The notes beneath the pieces are model-generated. The model worked only from the letters and a program-made list of their open reading frames with translations. It had not been told where the DNA came from and did not search any database. This document shows positions 41,286 to 52,405 of a DNA stretch of 64,000 nucleotides, in pieces (positions within the stretch are counted from its first letter, which is position 1; the number at the start of each line of letters is the position of its first letter). The DNA is from Tricholomella constricta. Taxonomy: Eukaryota; Basidiomycota; Agaricomycetes; Agaricales; Lyophyllaceae. Location of the stretch: assembly GCA_013368375.1 (NCBI GenBank), contig JAACJP010000038.1:62001-126000 (forward strand). The letters are read 5' to 3'. The position numbers and the translations under genes are program-made.

Positions 41286-42195
41286 ATCCCGTCCCACCAC
41301 CACCGTTCCGTATGAAGACTGTAGATTAGAATTATCGTAGCTGATTATTTGAATTGAACAACCTTTTCTGAATTGCACTACAAAGCGGTCATGTCGGTGA
41401 CTGTTGTACCGCACGCACTAGGGAGCAACCTCGCCCAGCAATACGCCACAGCAAAGGCTAAGTGTTTGATAAAATTATTCTGAACTAATCAACGTCGCTA
41501 ACATTTTTGGCTGGCAGACGATTCGGGCCGACATGCAAACTCATACTTCGAGACGACAACAAGGGTGTGCTATACAGGAACGATCCCGGGCCTCGCTGCT
41601 GGTGGAGGACGTCATGTCGCGACACACGCCGCAGTTGCAATCAATAGTTACTCCAAATCGGCGGGCTTACAGAGGGCCGTTTGACCAGATCCTGGACTAA
41701 GGTTCTTCAAGGTGCGGAACCTTTTCTCAATTTTGATCGTCGCATGTCAAACTTACCAGAGTCTACAGACACATTCATCCGCTTCTTCGACACTGGTAAG
41801 CTGTCGTTCGCCACTACCACGAGCATCACCCTTGGGGTGTTCGTCGCGTTCTGCGCATCCCGTTTTCCCTGCTCACCATCGCGCATGTCTGCCTATTCTG
41901 ATCGTCATCCGCAGATCCCTGTTGATAAGCCGAGTTTCTCTCAACTGTTCGCATCGAGGGAAGTACTTCACGCCGCAGATGCCGATGGGTCAAAGCTCAG
42001 GTCCAACGACGACTTCCAAATCGCCGACGCAGCCCGAAACTCGGATGTTGCCATCGTCCCTGTAAGCCCCAGTCCGTCACCGCCGCTGACCGACGCCCCG
42101 ACCCCGACTTCCTTCGATTCTCCCAATCTCAATCCCAAGAGCGTACGTCTGTGACTTGATCCTAAGCCAGACTCGCTTACTCTCACTTCATGTTC

Positions 42196-43960
42196 AGCTA
42201 AAAAAGAGCAAAAGGAAGCAAAGCTCGCCGCCAAGGACCCGCCGCGGACAAGAAACCAAAGGCCGAAAAGCAAAGAAGGATGATGCTCCCGATCTCCCCT
42301 TCGTCGACCTCGCCCCCAAGGGCCAAAAAAGGGTCCGTCAACTCGCACGTTGCCCCCTCCCCTACTTATACACTTATACACCTATCCCACAGCCCTGAGC
42401 GTACCACCAGTCGTACCAGGCGGCCTCGATGGCGATGGGATGGTAGCCGGCGGCCATTCTTGCTTCAAAGGTGGTGTTATCTACTCATCCTACATTCTGG
42501 CTCGCCTAACAAAACACCCATACCGCGACGATCTGGCCATAAAATCTGACCGACGATTGCTCCCATTGACATCACGCCGCTCGGTCTGGCGGGCCGAAAA
42601 ACATTTCGTTGATTCCGTATCATACCGCCAGGATAGGAAAGGCGTCGACCCCTTTCCATAAATGGTAATCCCCGAGAGCACCCAAAAGTACTTTCCCACC
42701 AGGAATAACCAGCCTCGCGGTACCTTTGTTATCTAGTCGCCCTGCCCAACGTTACTGGCGGCCTTCACTTCGGATATGGCTTGACCGTTGCTGTCCCTGA
42801 TTCTCTCGTGCGCTGGTGCCACGCCGGTATATCCACCCAGAGCGTCGTCGGGAAGCGCTTGTATAAAACTTCTGGCGAGACCGCGTCGATTGTCTCACCT
42901 TCTTCCTTTTTCGGCGACTGATTACACACCATTACAGAACCTCTCCCGCGCCGTCACTGAAACCTTTTGCAAACTACATACACGAGGACGGCATCATCTA
43001 CCGCGCCATTCGCCTCGTCAACTGGTATGTCAAGCTCAATACCACCCTCTCCAACCTCGAGGTTCGTGCCCTCCGCCATGGGCAGCCTAACTCTAACTCT
43101 AATGCCCCCTGCACAGGTCGAGCAGAAGGAGCTCACCGACAGGACTCCTCCCCGTGCCCGGCTACGATCCCAAGGAAAAGTTTGAGTTTGGAGTAATTAC
43201 CAGTTTTGCGTATGTCATTGAGGGTTCGGGTACGTGGATCTGGTTTCAGTTACATGTGCCCGTGGTGCTGACGCGATGACGGCGCAGATGAGCGCATCGT
43301 GGTCGCTGCCATCCGTCCAGAAACAATGCTCGGTGATGCTGCCATTGCTGTGCACCCCGACGATCCTAGGTACACGATACGTGTTGTCTCTTACCACGCG
43401 TACGTGCCCACTCACTGCATCGCATCGTATCCGACAGTCTACCCCTCTCTCGAGCACCGCCTCCCGATCCTCAAGGACGCCGTCGCCGTCGACATGGAGC
43501 GGGCGCGGTCAAGATCACGCCCGCGCACGACCCGAACGACTACGAGGTCGGCGTCAGGCACAACCTGGAGGTTGTGAACACCTTGGACGTTCAATGCGAA
43601 TACGGGGCCCTGGAAGTGGAAGAGGTTCCATGCTAGAGTGGAGGTGGTGAAGACATTGAAGAAGGGAGGGTGGTATGTCGAGACCAAGGATAATCCAATG
43701 CAGATCCCGATTTGCAGGTGTGTGTCCAGGTGCGGCGTAGTTGGATGGGCTGATGATGTGATATGCTTATAGTAAATCGACCCCATCGAGCCTGTGCTCA
43801 AGCCGCAGTGGTGCTGCAAGCCGCTTGGGAGGAGGCGGTCAAGGTGTGTATCGTCGAGTTGTTGTGTGGTCCCGTCTAGGCTGACGATGATGTAGCGCAC
43901 ACGCGCGGGACGAGCTCCTCATCACGCCCAAGCAGCCGGAGAACGACTGGAAGGTCAATT
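42196..43960 (+). pseudogene. VAS1: Valyl-tRNA synthetase pseudogene (cytosolic type), rearranged
   Basis: Recognisable blocks in order, in changing frames: KKEQKEAKLAAKD (42,200), PFVDLAPKGQK (42,298), [15 protein letters not shown] (HIGH region, 42,750), [30 protein letters not shown] (42,985), [20 protein letters not shown] (43,290), [15 protein letters not shown] (43,507), [16 protein letters not shown] (43,625), VETKDNPMQIPI (43,678), PVLKPQWWC (43,792), DELLITPKQPENDW (43,910). The block between the first two and the HIGH region (AAGYHPIAIEAAWYDWW) lies inverted at about 42,391-42,456. Many frameshifts; the C-terminal half with KMSKS is absent. Confidence 0.85.
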
Positions 43961-44963
43961 TGGGACATGTCGTGTCTTACTTATCATGTGAAATCCGGCG
44001 CAAGGCGTTCAGTTTTTCAGACGCCACATTCGGTCATGCCGGCGAGGACGAGGAGGATGACGATGAAGAAGGATCCGCTGCGAGTGATCTATTCATTCGT
44101 CCATCCATAGAGACTGGAAGTAACTCTTCTATCTAGAGGTCAAGCTCAGCGGTGCGCTGCAACTTGAGATGCACGTTCATGAAGGCGTCGCCAAATTAGG
44201 CAATGCGTCGACACATTGCCATATCTGGTAAATTGTTCAGAGGCAAGCGATCCCCTCAAGCTCTGCCCGCAATGGGTTCGGGTCCCTCTTTTAACGACAA
44301 CCTTTGTACGGAGGTTCGGATTTCCGAGCCTCTCACTAACTAAACTCTCATGTTATAATGTTCATATCATTTTTTGATCTCTCCCGCGCATTCTGGTTAT
44401 GACAGAGCGAGCCTTATTTTATGGTAACGGCTCAAAAAAGGGTGATGGCTGAGAAGATTGAGTAAAAAGTGCTGACTATTCGGGATATCATCTAACTACT
44501 CAAGTAGATAGTTTGCGTTTCCGCGGCCAGCGACTCCTTTGATTCTACACCCCTTTTTGCGGTGACTGCTCAATTCAGTATGTTCACGCTTCCGCCGCAG
44601 CTTGACAGCCCATAGAAAAATTCTCCTCTGCGATTCGATAGGGCTGGGACTCGCGGTCGTAGAGACGCTCGCAATTCCGGAAGGGGAGGACAAGCAGCCG
44701 CGCAAGGCTGTACCTGTCGGACTGCGATGTCGTTTTTCATGGCGGATCGGCACCATCGTCCTGAACGCAGATGCCTAGCTGCGCAACAAGAGCAGACTGA
44801 CTCTTCACAGGAAGACTGACAGCGGAGAGATCACTGATATTATGGCTGAGCAGGTAAACTTCTCGTTTCCCCGTCACAACCCTCACGATCCGCGACTTAT
44901 CTATCACGTAGATTGCTCTCCATAATGTACAGACGTTACTATACTGCCATCTGACATGTACAT
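43961..44963. other. No gene; short inverted match to 40.5 kb
   Basis: 43,990-44,047 (CGCCACATTCGG and GCCGGCGAG blocks) is an inverted copy of 40,525-40,578. Otherwise I see no gene. Confidence 0.4.
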
Positions 44964-45890
44964 ACCTGGTGTGTTCCAGTTCATTTTTTTTCCGTCCTTC
45001 TCATGATAAATCTAGACACAGTGGACGTAGCGCTGAACAAAAACCAATGAATGTCGACCTAACGCTGCCCCCCGTTGTTAGCGCTCCCGCACCGCCGCCG
45101 CTCGGCCTCGACGAGGACGCCGTCATGGTATATACTGTATCTATAGCCTCTGTTACTCTTGCCGCCGCTGGACGGTCTCATCGTGTCGGCGCTTACGGGC
45201 ACGTGCTGTAACTGGATGTGGAATCGATTATGTTTGGGTATCATTTCGATATTTCCAGTCAACATATCGATGTATAAGCAAACAATTTGTTTTGAATTCT
45301 GCTTCAATATTTTTGGTAAAAATGATGATGATCGGGCAAACGATTCTTTCTCGATATTTCGACTCTCATTGTCATGGAAAAAGTGTGACACCTGAGCTTC
45401 GATCTTTTCAAACCCTTTTTCGTGACAATGTTCAAAAGGAATAGAGGAAAATATCGAAACAATATTTAACCCTGGCTTTCAATTTTGTTTTTACATTTTT
45501 GACCTCTATACGGAAACAATATCGAGAGAATGTCCTAAAGGATACCAAAAAAATGTCGAATAGCCAATGAACAATCTCCCTATGATCTTGTGGACAGAAA
45601 GGTTTAAAAATTGATCAAAACCTTTATTCCATATGTTTGTTCAAATGATTCAAAACATGTCATGAAAGGGATCAAAATGTTATGCAATCACTTGTGGCAT
45701 GGTTTCTGTTTTGCATTGTCGCCAACAATGTCTAATCCTTATTCTATACCCCCATTCAATAATTGTTCATTATTTTCTCTCAAAAAAATAAACTAAAGCT
45801 TTAAACTTTCTTGGAATATTTACAGCATTCTTTTTTGATCTTTTGACTGAAAATATCAAAGTTTGCCTCCAGTGTCACTGACCCGCTTAT
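44964..45890 (-). repeat. Right arm of the long inverted repeat
   Basis: Reverse-complement copy of 37,155-38,285, lacking the internal 190 bp. The two arms enclose 6.7 kb containing the Rad17 and valyl-tRNA synthetase remnants. Confidence 0.85.
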
Positions 45891-46049
45891 AGCCTATGCC
45901 CACCTCAGTCTCCCCAAACCCTTCATACATGTTCTTGACCCTAAGACCTCGCACTCAACACCTGCATCGCAGGCTACCACACTCGGTTTGTGGGTGCCGC
46001 CCCAACGCCGTCCTTCACCCCGTCTTGTGCCGTCCCGCCCGTCATCACC

Positions 46050-46725
46050 ATCGCAAGAGGACCCACCGAACCCTCGCGTATCGGAACAGGTGCAAACATG
46101 CACGGCGCTTGTGCAGAAGATCTGGAGGCCGTTCGCAAACAGCGCGGTGATGCCTGAGCATCGAGCGAGTCTGGGGAGGTATGAGTGCTGGTTCGTCATG
46201 GGTGAGTCCCAGCACCTCTATATTCCTGCAGCGATATTCTGACGCCGTTTCTCGCAGGCGTTTATCCGTAAGAACCATTGCTGCCGCCTCCCAGTGCCGT
46301 GCCATTTTCATTCTCATGGGCTTTCCAGACTCGAAGCGAAGCATACCAACGACTAGGTGGAGAAGGACATGTACATTCCTCTATGGTTTTCTTTCGTCCC
46401 TAGACCTCACAACAGCATCGAAGCAATGTTCCCCCTTGCTGCGTCGGCTGGGGCGAGCTACAACAACTCACGCATGACATCTAGCAAGCAGTCTTCGCCC
46501 GTTAGATTATGCAGGCTGTATGGCTCGGTAAGCCTTTAACGGTCCACACCCATGAGGCAGAAGCCAAGGCCGAGTGCATACTCAAGGAACAAGTTCCGGC
46601 GGACCATCCCGTACGCATTCATCTCCCAATCCCCCTCCCAAAACTCTGATTTTGTAATGTACTTTATCTTTAGCGGGGACACCAGATTCACGTCCACTGC
46701 TTCACCGACTCCCTCAACGTCCCAG
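46050..46725 (+). pseudogene. TatD-type DNase pseudogene, copy A
   Basis: Blocks in order: LAYRNRCK, LVQKIWRPFANSAV, CWFVMG before an intron (GTGAGTCCC...CTCGCAG), AVFAR and IMQAVWLGKPLTVHTHEAEA, VPADHPV, then after an intron IHVHCFTDS. These match the fungal TatD (metal-dependent 3'-5' exonuclease) order, including the HT-E and HCF metal-ligand neighbourhoods. Stops and frame changes interrupt it, and the segment between VMG and AVFAR is badly decayed. It runs straight into the Pho88 remnant. Confidence 0.65.
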
Positions 46726-46737
46726 CCATGCACACTC

Positions 46738-47249
46738 TCCTCGGCCTCACCTCACCTGAAGTCCTCGGAATCTGGCATCCTCGTCACCGCCACCATCCAC
46801 GTTACGATTTCTCGGATACCTCCAAAGTTGTGCGTCTGTCCCCATAAACTCATTCGTGTCATGAAATCCCTTCCCGCAGCTCCACGCCGCCTACATGGGC
46901 ATCGCAATGATGGCGTTGATGACCTATACTCAAGTACACGTAGGCGCTCGTCATCCAGGCGCTCATGGGCTTCAAGCACTTATACGACGCCAAGCTCGTC
47001 TCCATCCATCTCCTCGCTAAGCCCACAGAGGTCGACCTCAAGCGCCCATTCAAGGCAGTCAGCGGTGCGTGTATATCTACACTTCCTTCCCCTGAGCTTT
47101 CACTTTCACCTTGCCCTCTTCAAAGCACACCCGACTAACGCCGTTTCCCTCTCCCCCTCGTCCAGCCGCACCTAAAGGCCCCGCCTCTGACGCCGCCTCC
47201 GTCGTCGAGGTCGAGAATCGCGTCGGTCCAAGAAGGAGGACTAGGCCCC
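46738..47249 (+). pseudogene. PHO88: Pho88/Snd3-like ER membrane protein, 3' fragment
   Basis: SSESGILVTATI, frame change, RYDFSDTSK, intron (GTGCGT...CCGCAG), AAYMGIAMMALM, then VIQALMGFKHLYDAKLVSIHLL, DLKRPFKAVSG, intron, and APKGPASDAASVVEVENRVG with KKED-stop in a shifted frame at 47,249. This is the C-terminal half of Pho88/Snd3, a conserved ER protein of the SND targeting pathway. The N-terminal membrane helix is missing and at least two frameshifts are present. Confidence 0.75.
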
Positions 47250-47269
47250 TACACCTACACTGCTTATCT

Positions 47270-47990
47270 AGTATCTGGTATGTGGATCTCGTGTCGTGTC
47301 GTGTCGTGTCGTGTCTGCGATGGGTGGTAGGGAATGAGAGGGAGCGGGGGACGGGGGGATGTAAGGGTATTTTGGGCATTTACATATGTGGGGCACTGCT
47401 GCTGCCGCTGCTGGGTGTATATATCATTTAAAGAATGGTATTCGGGCTGCATCTCCTTGGTCTCTATATTTTCTGTTTTCTTTTTCTCCTTTTTCCTCGG
47501 GACTTGGCGTGTGTGGACCAGTGCTCGCCGTCCATGCACCTTCAGTTTCCGTTCTTTGGTGTTTGGCTTTCGACTCAATCCTGTTTCACATCCTTTCTTT
47601 CTCTTCAATCAGGGCTCATAAGGATACTAATGCCTCCCAGAACTCCGTGCCTGTTGTCTCTCAATCCAAGTTCCCGAGGCTTCGCACAATTCATCGACGA
47701 GCTGTCATGCCACTGTCCGGGACGTCGGTGATCTGTCCACCCATTCGACTCCCTCCCCACCCAAAGCGGACAGATCTGTGATGAATTACCGCGTCTATGC
47801 AAATTGCACTGCACGATGTGGGACGCTGAATGGCTATGCGGCAAGCAAGGCAATCCATTTTCGCCTCTAATACTTCGAGTGTTCGCTATGTTTACGATCT
47901 TTGTATTGCTCTGGTGTCTCAATTCTGTGGGGTGGTAGCGCAGATGAAGGCGTAGGCTTGGCGATCTTTCCAACAGGTAAGATAGATAAA
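47270..47990. other. No gene seen
   Basis: T-rich spacer with a short GTGTC run at 47,293-47,312. Chance ORFs only. Confidence 0.4.
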
Positions 47991-48300
47991 TTCTGGTCCA
48001 ACGCTCTCTCCGAAGAAACCCTGCCAATCCCGACGCCGCGCTCTGCCCTTCCCATAGTGAACACTTACACGCACCTGGTCTCGACGTATTCGGCATATCG
48101 AAATAGGTACAAGCAAGGTAAATATCAAGATGTGCATAAATTCACGAAGAAGACGTACGAAGGGAGGCATATTTATGCCATCGTGGTTGTGAGGTGCGAG
48201 GCGCCTGTGTAGGAGATCTGGAGGACATTCGCAGACAGCGCGGTGGAGCTTGAGTTTTGGGGGTGATGGAGTACAGTTCATCATCGGTGAGTCCCACTGC
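47990..48300 (+). pseudogene. TatD-type DNase pseudogene, copy B (N-terminus)
   Basis: SALPIVNTYTHLVSTYSAYRN resembles the TatD start, where the metal-binding HTH triplet is altered to YTH. Then KGKY/GKYQDVHKF, YEGRHIYAIVVV and CEAPV are followed by a stop, and EIWRTFADSAVELEFWG repeats the exon also present in copy A. GTGAGTCCCACTGCCTC, the following intron start, is shared with copy A. The order of the two copies shows rearrangement. Confidence 0.6.
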
Positions 48301-48988
48301 CTCTCCGCCGTCCTGCAGCAACATTTTGACATCGTTTCTTCCAGGTTAAGGCCTTCCATTACGCGACACGCACGGCGCTACTTTCCAGGACAAAGAAGGG
48401 CGGGCTCATGGACTGTGGGGTGCGACTGCGACCCCCTAGCCGGCGATTTTGGACTCTCGCCGATAGTGCTTCAGCGAGGGTTGGGCAGGCGTCGTTGAGC
48501 ATTGGTGCAGTGGGGATGGTGGGGTGTACAAGGCGAGGGTGATGGCAGACGAGGACGGGAATGGAGTGAAGACAACGGCCAGCGCTTGGCATTGGGGTTG
48601 GGGGGTTGGGGATGAGCAGTACGAGGCAGTGACGGGCAGGGGCCATGCTGGGATGAACGGACATCGACAGCACCGTTCATACTGGCGCCCACGGTCGTGC
48701 CGACATGATGGTACCGTCATTACACCCCCCACTACCAGCAGCAGAGTAGCAGGATCAGCCAGCGCCTACCACCACGATCGCAACTACAGTCCTCCACGCA
48801 TGGACAGCTTCGGCGTCTCACAGACTGTATGCTCTCGTTCTCCGAGGCATCAATCTTTCCACTGACAGTTCTTTGATTAGATCTACACGGCTTCCATCAG
48901 GTCCATTTTTCCTCGGAGTAAGCAACTGACTGCACAGTCACCAGGCTTCCTGGACAATTTCAAATGGTAAGCATAGCTGCCAGCCCTC
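48301..48988. other. No gene seen
   Basis: Open frames on both strands lack recognisable products. Spacer up to the LTR of chromovirus 3. Confidence 0.4.
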
Positions 48989-49458
48989 TGTTAGGGCGAC
49001 CTCACGAGCAGAGCGGAGTCGTACTGGCAGAGGGGAATCCGAAGTTATATTAAGTACGGTGAGGAATGTAAAGAGGGGCTTACCTGGCAGAGGGGAATCC
49101 AAAGAGAATAGACTAAGGATCCCCAATGCCAGTGGGCCGACTATATACGAGTACTGTACATAATAATCAAGGAATGGTCTGCGGCGCGTGTATGGACACG
49201 TTCCCGACGCTGTCCAATCCTCGTGGCTCAGGGTACGGGCACGAGTTGGGACAGCCGACGTCGGGATGTCGGGTGGTCGGGATCGGCGTCGGGCGCGCGC
49301 AGGGAGAGATGGGAAGCGACAGGAAGTGTGTAAGTATATACACCGACACTTGGGTCGGAGTGTCGGGGGTCGGGATCGCGAACGGTCGGGGGAGCGATCG
49401 CATGAGCGGGGGGACGATCGGTGAGCGTCGGAGGGCACGAAAGGGAGTTCCCCTAACA
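48989..49458 (-). repeat. 3' LTR of chromovirus 3
   Basis: 470 bp, reverse-complement relative of the chromovirus 1 LTR, keeping the start 11-mer and the two 21-bp repeats (one with a C-to-T change, TTTGGATT). Confidence 0.96.
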
Positions 49459-50302
49459 TCACCCCCCCTCTTGAATCGCAACGGCTCGGTGCGGGGTGAC
49501 GGTGGCGAAGACGGCGGGGGACAGAGTGAAGATGCCACGGATGTGGCGCGCAGCATCGGGATTGTCGCGGTGGAATTTGCGCACCAGGTCGGGGGCGACG
49601 ACATTCTCCCGGGGCTCCCACGAAGCTTCTTCGTAGCCGTAGCCTTTCCACAAGATCTTGTACTGGAGTTTCTTGCGAAAGATGCGGCTGTCGAGAATTT
49701 TGTGGACTTCGTAGTGGGGCTCGTCGTTGATGATATCTGGGGGCGGCGGTGGATCAGACTGCCGACCTTCGATGGGGTCCGCGACGGCGGGGACAAGCTT
49801 TACGACGTGGAAGACCGGATGGATGCGCTTCATGGACTGAGGCAACAGAAGGCGATATGCGAGCGGACCGACTCGCCTTTGCACGACGAAAGGGCCGAGG
49901 TAGCGATGCGACAACTTCTTAGACGGTCGGGTCGTAGAAATGTCGGCCGCGTCCAAGTACACCTTGTCGCCAGGCTGGTAGTCGGGCGCTGGGGCGTGTC
50001 GCTGGTTGTAATACCGCTCCATGTCGTCCTTTGCCTTTGCAAGCGCCGCCTTAGCTTCCTCCTGGGCTTCCTTCATGCGCTCCACGAACTCTTCGGCCGA
50101 CTCGTTCTTGGAAGCGCCCTGACGTGGCTCAAAGCCCATGCGCGGATGCCGACCAGTGTCGAGCAGGAAGGGGGTCTGCTGCGTCGCCGAGTGTACGTGG
50201 TTGTTGCAACTGAACTCGGCGTCGGGCAACAGGTCCTCCCAGTCGTTCTGGCGCTCGTTGCAGAAGACCCGCAGGAATTGTTCCAGCTCCTGGTTGACGC
50301 GC
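49459..50302 (-). pseudogene. pol: Pol C-terminus of chromovirus 3 (integrase end and chromodomain)
   Basis: Open from the LTR through the chromodomain (HYEVHKILDSR) and integrase C-terminus to QNDWEDLLPDAEFS, then on into QELEQFLR at the insertion. Nearly identical to chromovirus 1. The integrase catalytic core is on the far side of the inserted element. Confidence 0.9.
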
Positions 50303-50639
50303 TGTCAGTTCACACCAAGCTTTATGAAAAAGATCAGTGTCCAGGCTCAACCGGAAGCTATTATATGCGACGGGAAGGTCACCTGGTGTTCGTTGGGGAA
50401 TCCTTCCAGATACGATTACCTAGGAGTGGGTTAGTTTATTATCTGGTCTAGAGATGGGTGGTTAGTCAATTGTCTTTGTTGAAGAAATATATCTCAACAA
50501 TGTTTAAGACAATGAGCAGCTGTGGAGTAGATCGCTAGTGACAGTGATGAGGGTCGTAGATAGTCGTGATAGATGTCGTGGATAGTCGTGATAGATGTTG
50601 TGAATGTGTCGTTGAAGATACTACGTGTATATGATGACT

Positions 50640-50890
50640 TGATATACGATGGCTTGATATATGATAACTTGATTAGACTTGACTTAACTTGACTTGACTG
50701 ACTTGTGTATATATAATGACTTGAATAACCTTGACTTGACTTGACTTGACTTGACTGGCAGATGTATACGATAACTTGAATAGACTTGACGGTAACTTGA
50801 CTGACTTGCAGATATATACGATGACTTGAATGGACTTGACGATGACTTGACTGACAGATGTATACGATGACTTGAATGGACTTGACGATG
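50640..50890. repeat. Tandem repeats of TTGAC/GACTTGAATGG type
   Basis: About four units of 45-60 bp built from GACTTGAATRGACTTGACG and CAGATRTATACGAT, plus a run of TTGAC pentamers at about 50,730-50,755. Confidence 0.8.
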
Positions 50891-51003
50891 ACGAAGGCTT
50901 CCTGATAACAAAAGATAGAATATAGGTCAGTAATAAATGTAATCAACTAACTGATAGCTGATCAATACGAGAAACAATGACGAAATAAATCTAACAAGGT
51001 TGC

Positions 51004-51366
51004 TCACTGTCTCTTACAGTGACGAACAAGCTTGAGAGATACGGACAATGACGAACACTAGTCTCAATCACACTCTTCTGGGCACTGCCAGGCTTGAGTA
51101 GATATATACTAGACTTGACGAAGAATACCGAGTTTGCTCACTGTTGTGGACAGTGACGAACAAACTAATTATCAACTTGCTCACTGTTTCTTACAGTGAC
51201 GGACAAGATTGACAGACAAGAACGACAGACTAGCTCACTTCGCAACTCTTCTGCCAGGCTCGAGCAGGAATTCCACTAGACTGAAACTGACTTCCTGGTT
51301 TGCTCACTGTTGGCGACAGTGACGAACAAACCAATCTACCAAGTTGCTCACTGTATCTTACAGTGA
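51004..51366. repeat. Array of five covarying hairpins
   Basis: TCACTGT-5 nt-ACAGTGA at 51004-51022, 51138-51156, 51181-51199, 51304-51322 and 51348-51366. Each has an asymmetric C / CGAA (or CGGA) internal loop and an outer stem whose base pairs differ but remain paired. Confidence 0.85.
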
Positions 51367-51520
51367 CGAACAACCTTTGGTAGACAGAAACAACAGTGAA
51401 TCAACTAAGATTACTGCCTTGGTCAACAATATGACCAATGGGGGGTGAGTGCAGGCTGTATATTGGATGAAACCACTGTTATACCACACCAGACTGGGGG
51501 GAATACTCAATTTCCTCTCC

Positions 51521-51528
51521 CTTATATA
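51521..51528 (-). promoter_or_regulatory. TATA box of the LTR-like insertion
   Basis: TATATAAG on the minus strand, 43 bp downstream of the TGAGTCA cluster and upstream of the hairpin array in the same orientation. Confidence 0.45.
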
Positions 51529-51570
51529 CATTTTGGCTACCTACGCTTACTAAGCATTGATGCAGTACAA

Positions 51571-52110
51571 TGAGTCATGTAGAGTCATATATTGTAAGTG
51601 AAGGAGTCAGAATGAGTCAGGGTGAGTCAGAATGTGTATTTATAGAAAGTAATGAGTCAGGATGAGTCAGAGCATATTTATAGAAATATAATGAGTCAGA
51701 TGTTATAAATAAACAGCCTTGACTGTAAATGAGTCATCCTGATGCAATCTATGAGTCAGATTACATGTGTAGAGTTAAAAATAGAATGGTAATGAGTCAA
51801 GTGTTATAATGACTGTAAATGAGTCATCTAGATGCAATCCATGAGTCAGATCACATGTAGAGGGTTAATTATAGAACACTTGAGTCAGATTGTCAGAATG
51901 GAGTCATATAGACATGAGTCATGTTAAGATATGGGTTATATTTAGCACACTTGAGTCAGAATGTCAGATTTGGGTCATGTAGGCAGATGAGTCATGTGGG
52001 GGTGTGAGTCATGCTGTCATATGAGTCATGCTTACATAAATGTCATGTGGAGCATGTGGACCATCCTGACATATGAGTCATAAAGGTGCAATGAGTCATG
52101 AGCTGCATAT
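51571..52110. promoter_or_regulatory. Cluster of about 20 TGAGTCA (Gcn4/AP-1-type) sites
   Basis: I count 20 exact TGAGTCA copies from 51,571 to about 52,110, plus near matches (GGAGTCA, CGAGTCA), in loosely tandem AT-rich sequence. TGA(C/G)TCA is the consensus of fungal bZIP regulators such as Gcn4/Cpc1. Confidence 0.75.
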
Positions 52111-52227
52111 GAGTCATAATGACGAAACGAGTCATATGGATCCAATCAGTCAAGTTCAGGAGTTATGACTAAGCTGAGGTCATCTGACTTGTCCTTAGGA
52201 TTACAGAATCATCAGAATGATGGAATT

Positions 52228-52405
52228 AACCATTGCGCCATGTGGGCTGCTTAGTAATCTCTTATGATTATAAAGTTTTGCACCAGGCCGGGATTGAAGC
52301 AAGGTCAAAAGTGCCAAAGCAGTAGGTGCAATTCAACCACTGAGCCATTGGGCTGTTTGTGACAAGCTAGACTTTAAACTGTTTATAAGGCAGGGATTGA
52401 ACTGG
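52228..52405 (-). repeat. tRNA-like A and B boxes in tandem
   Basis: Minus strand: TTCAATCCC (52405-52391), TGGCTCAGTGGTT (52348-52336), CTTCAATCCCGG (52299-52288), TGGCGCAATGGTT (52240-52228). The A-to-B spacing of 37 nt fits a tRNA-derived unit, but no cloverleaf forms. Confidence 0.45.

Noticed and set aside
51004..51366. The hairpin array as a CRISPR-like array
   Set aside because: The host is a eukaryote, spacing is irregular, and the repeats are palindromic structural units inside an LTR-bounded element with no cas genes.
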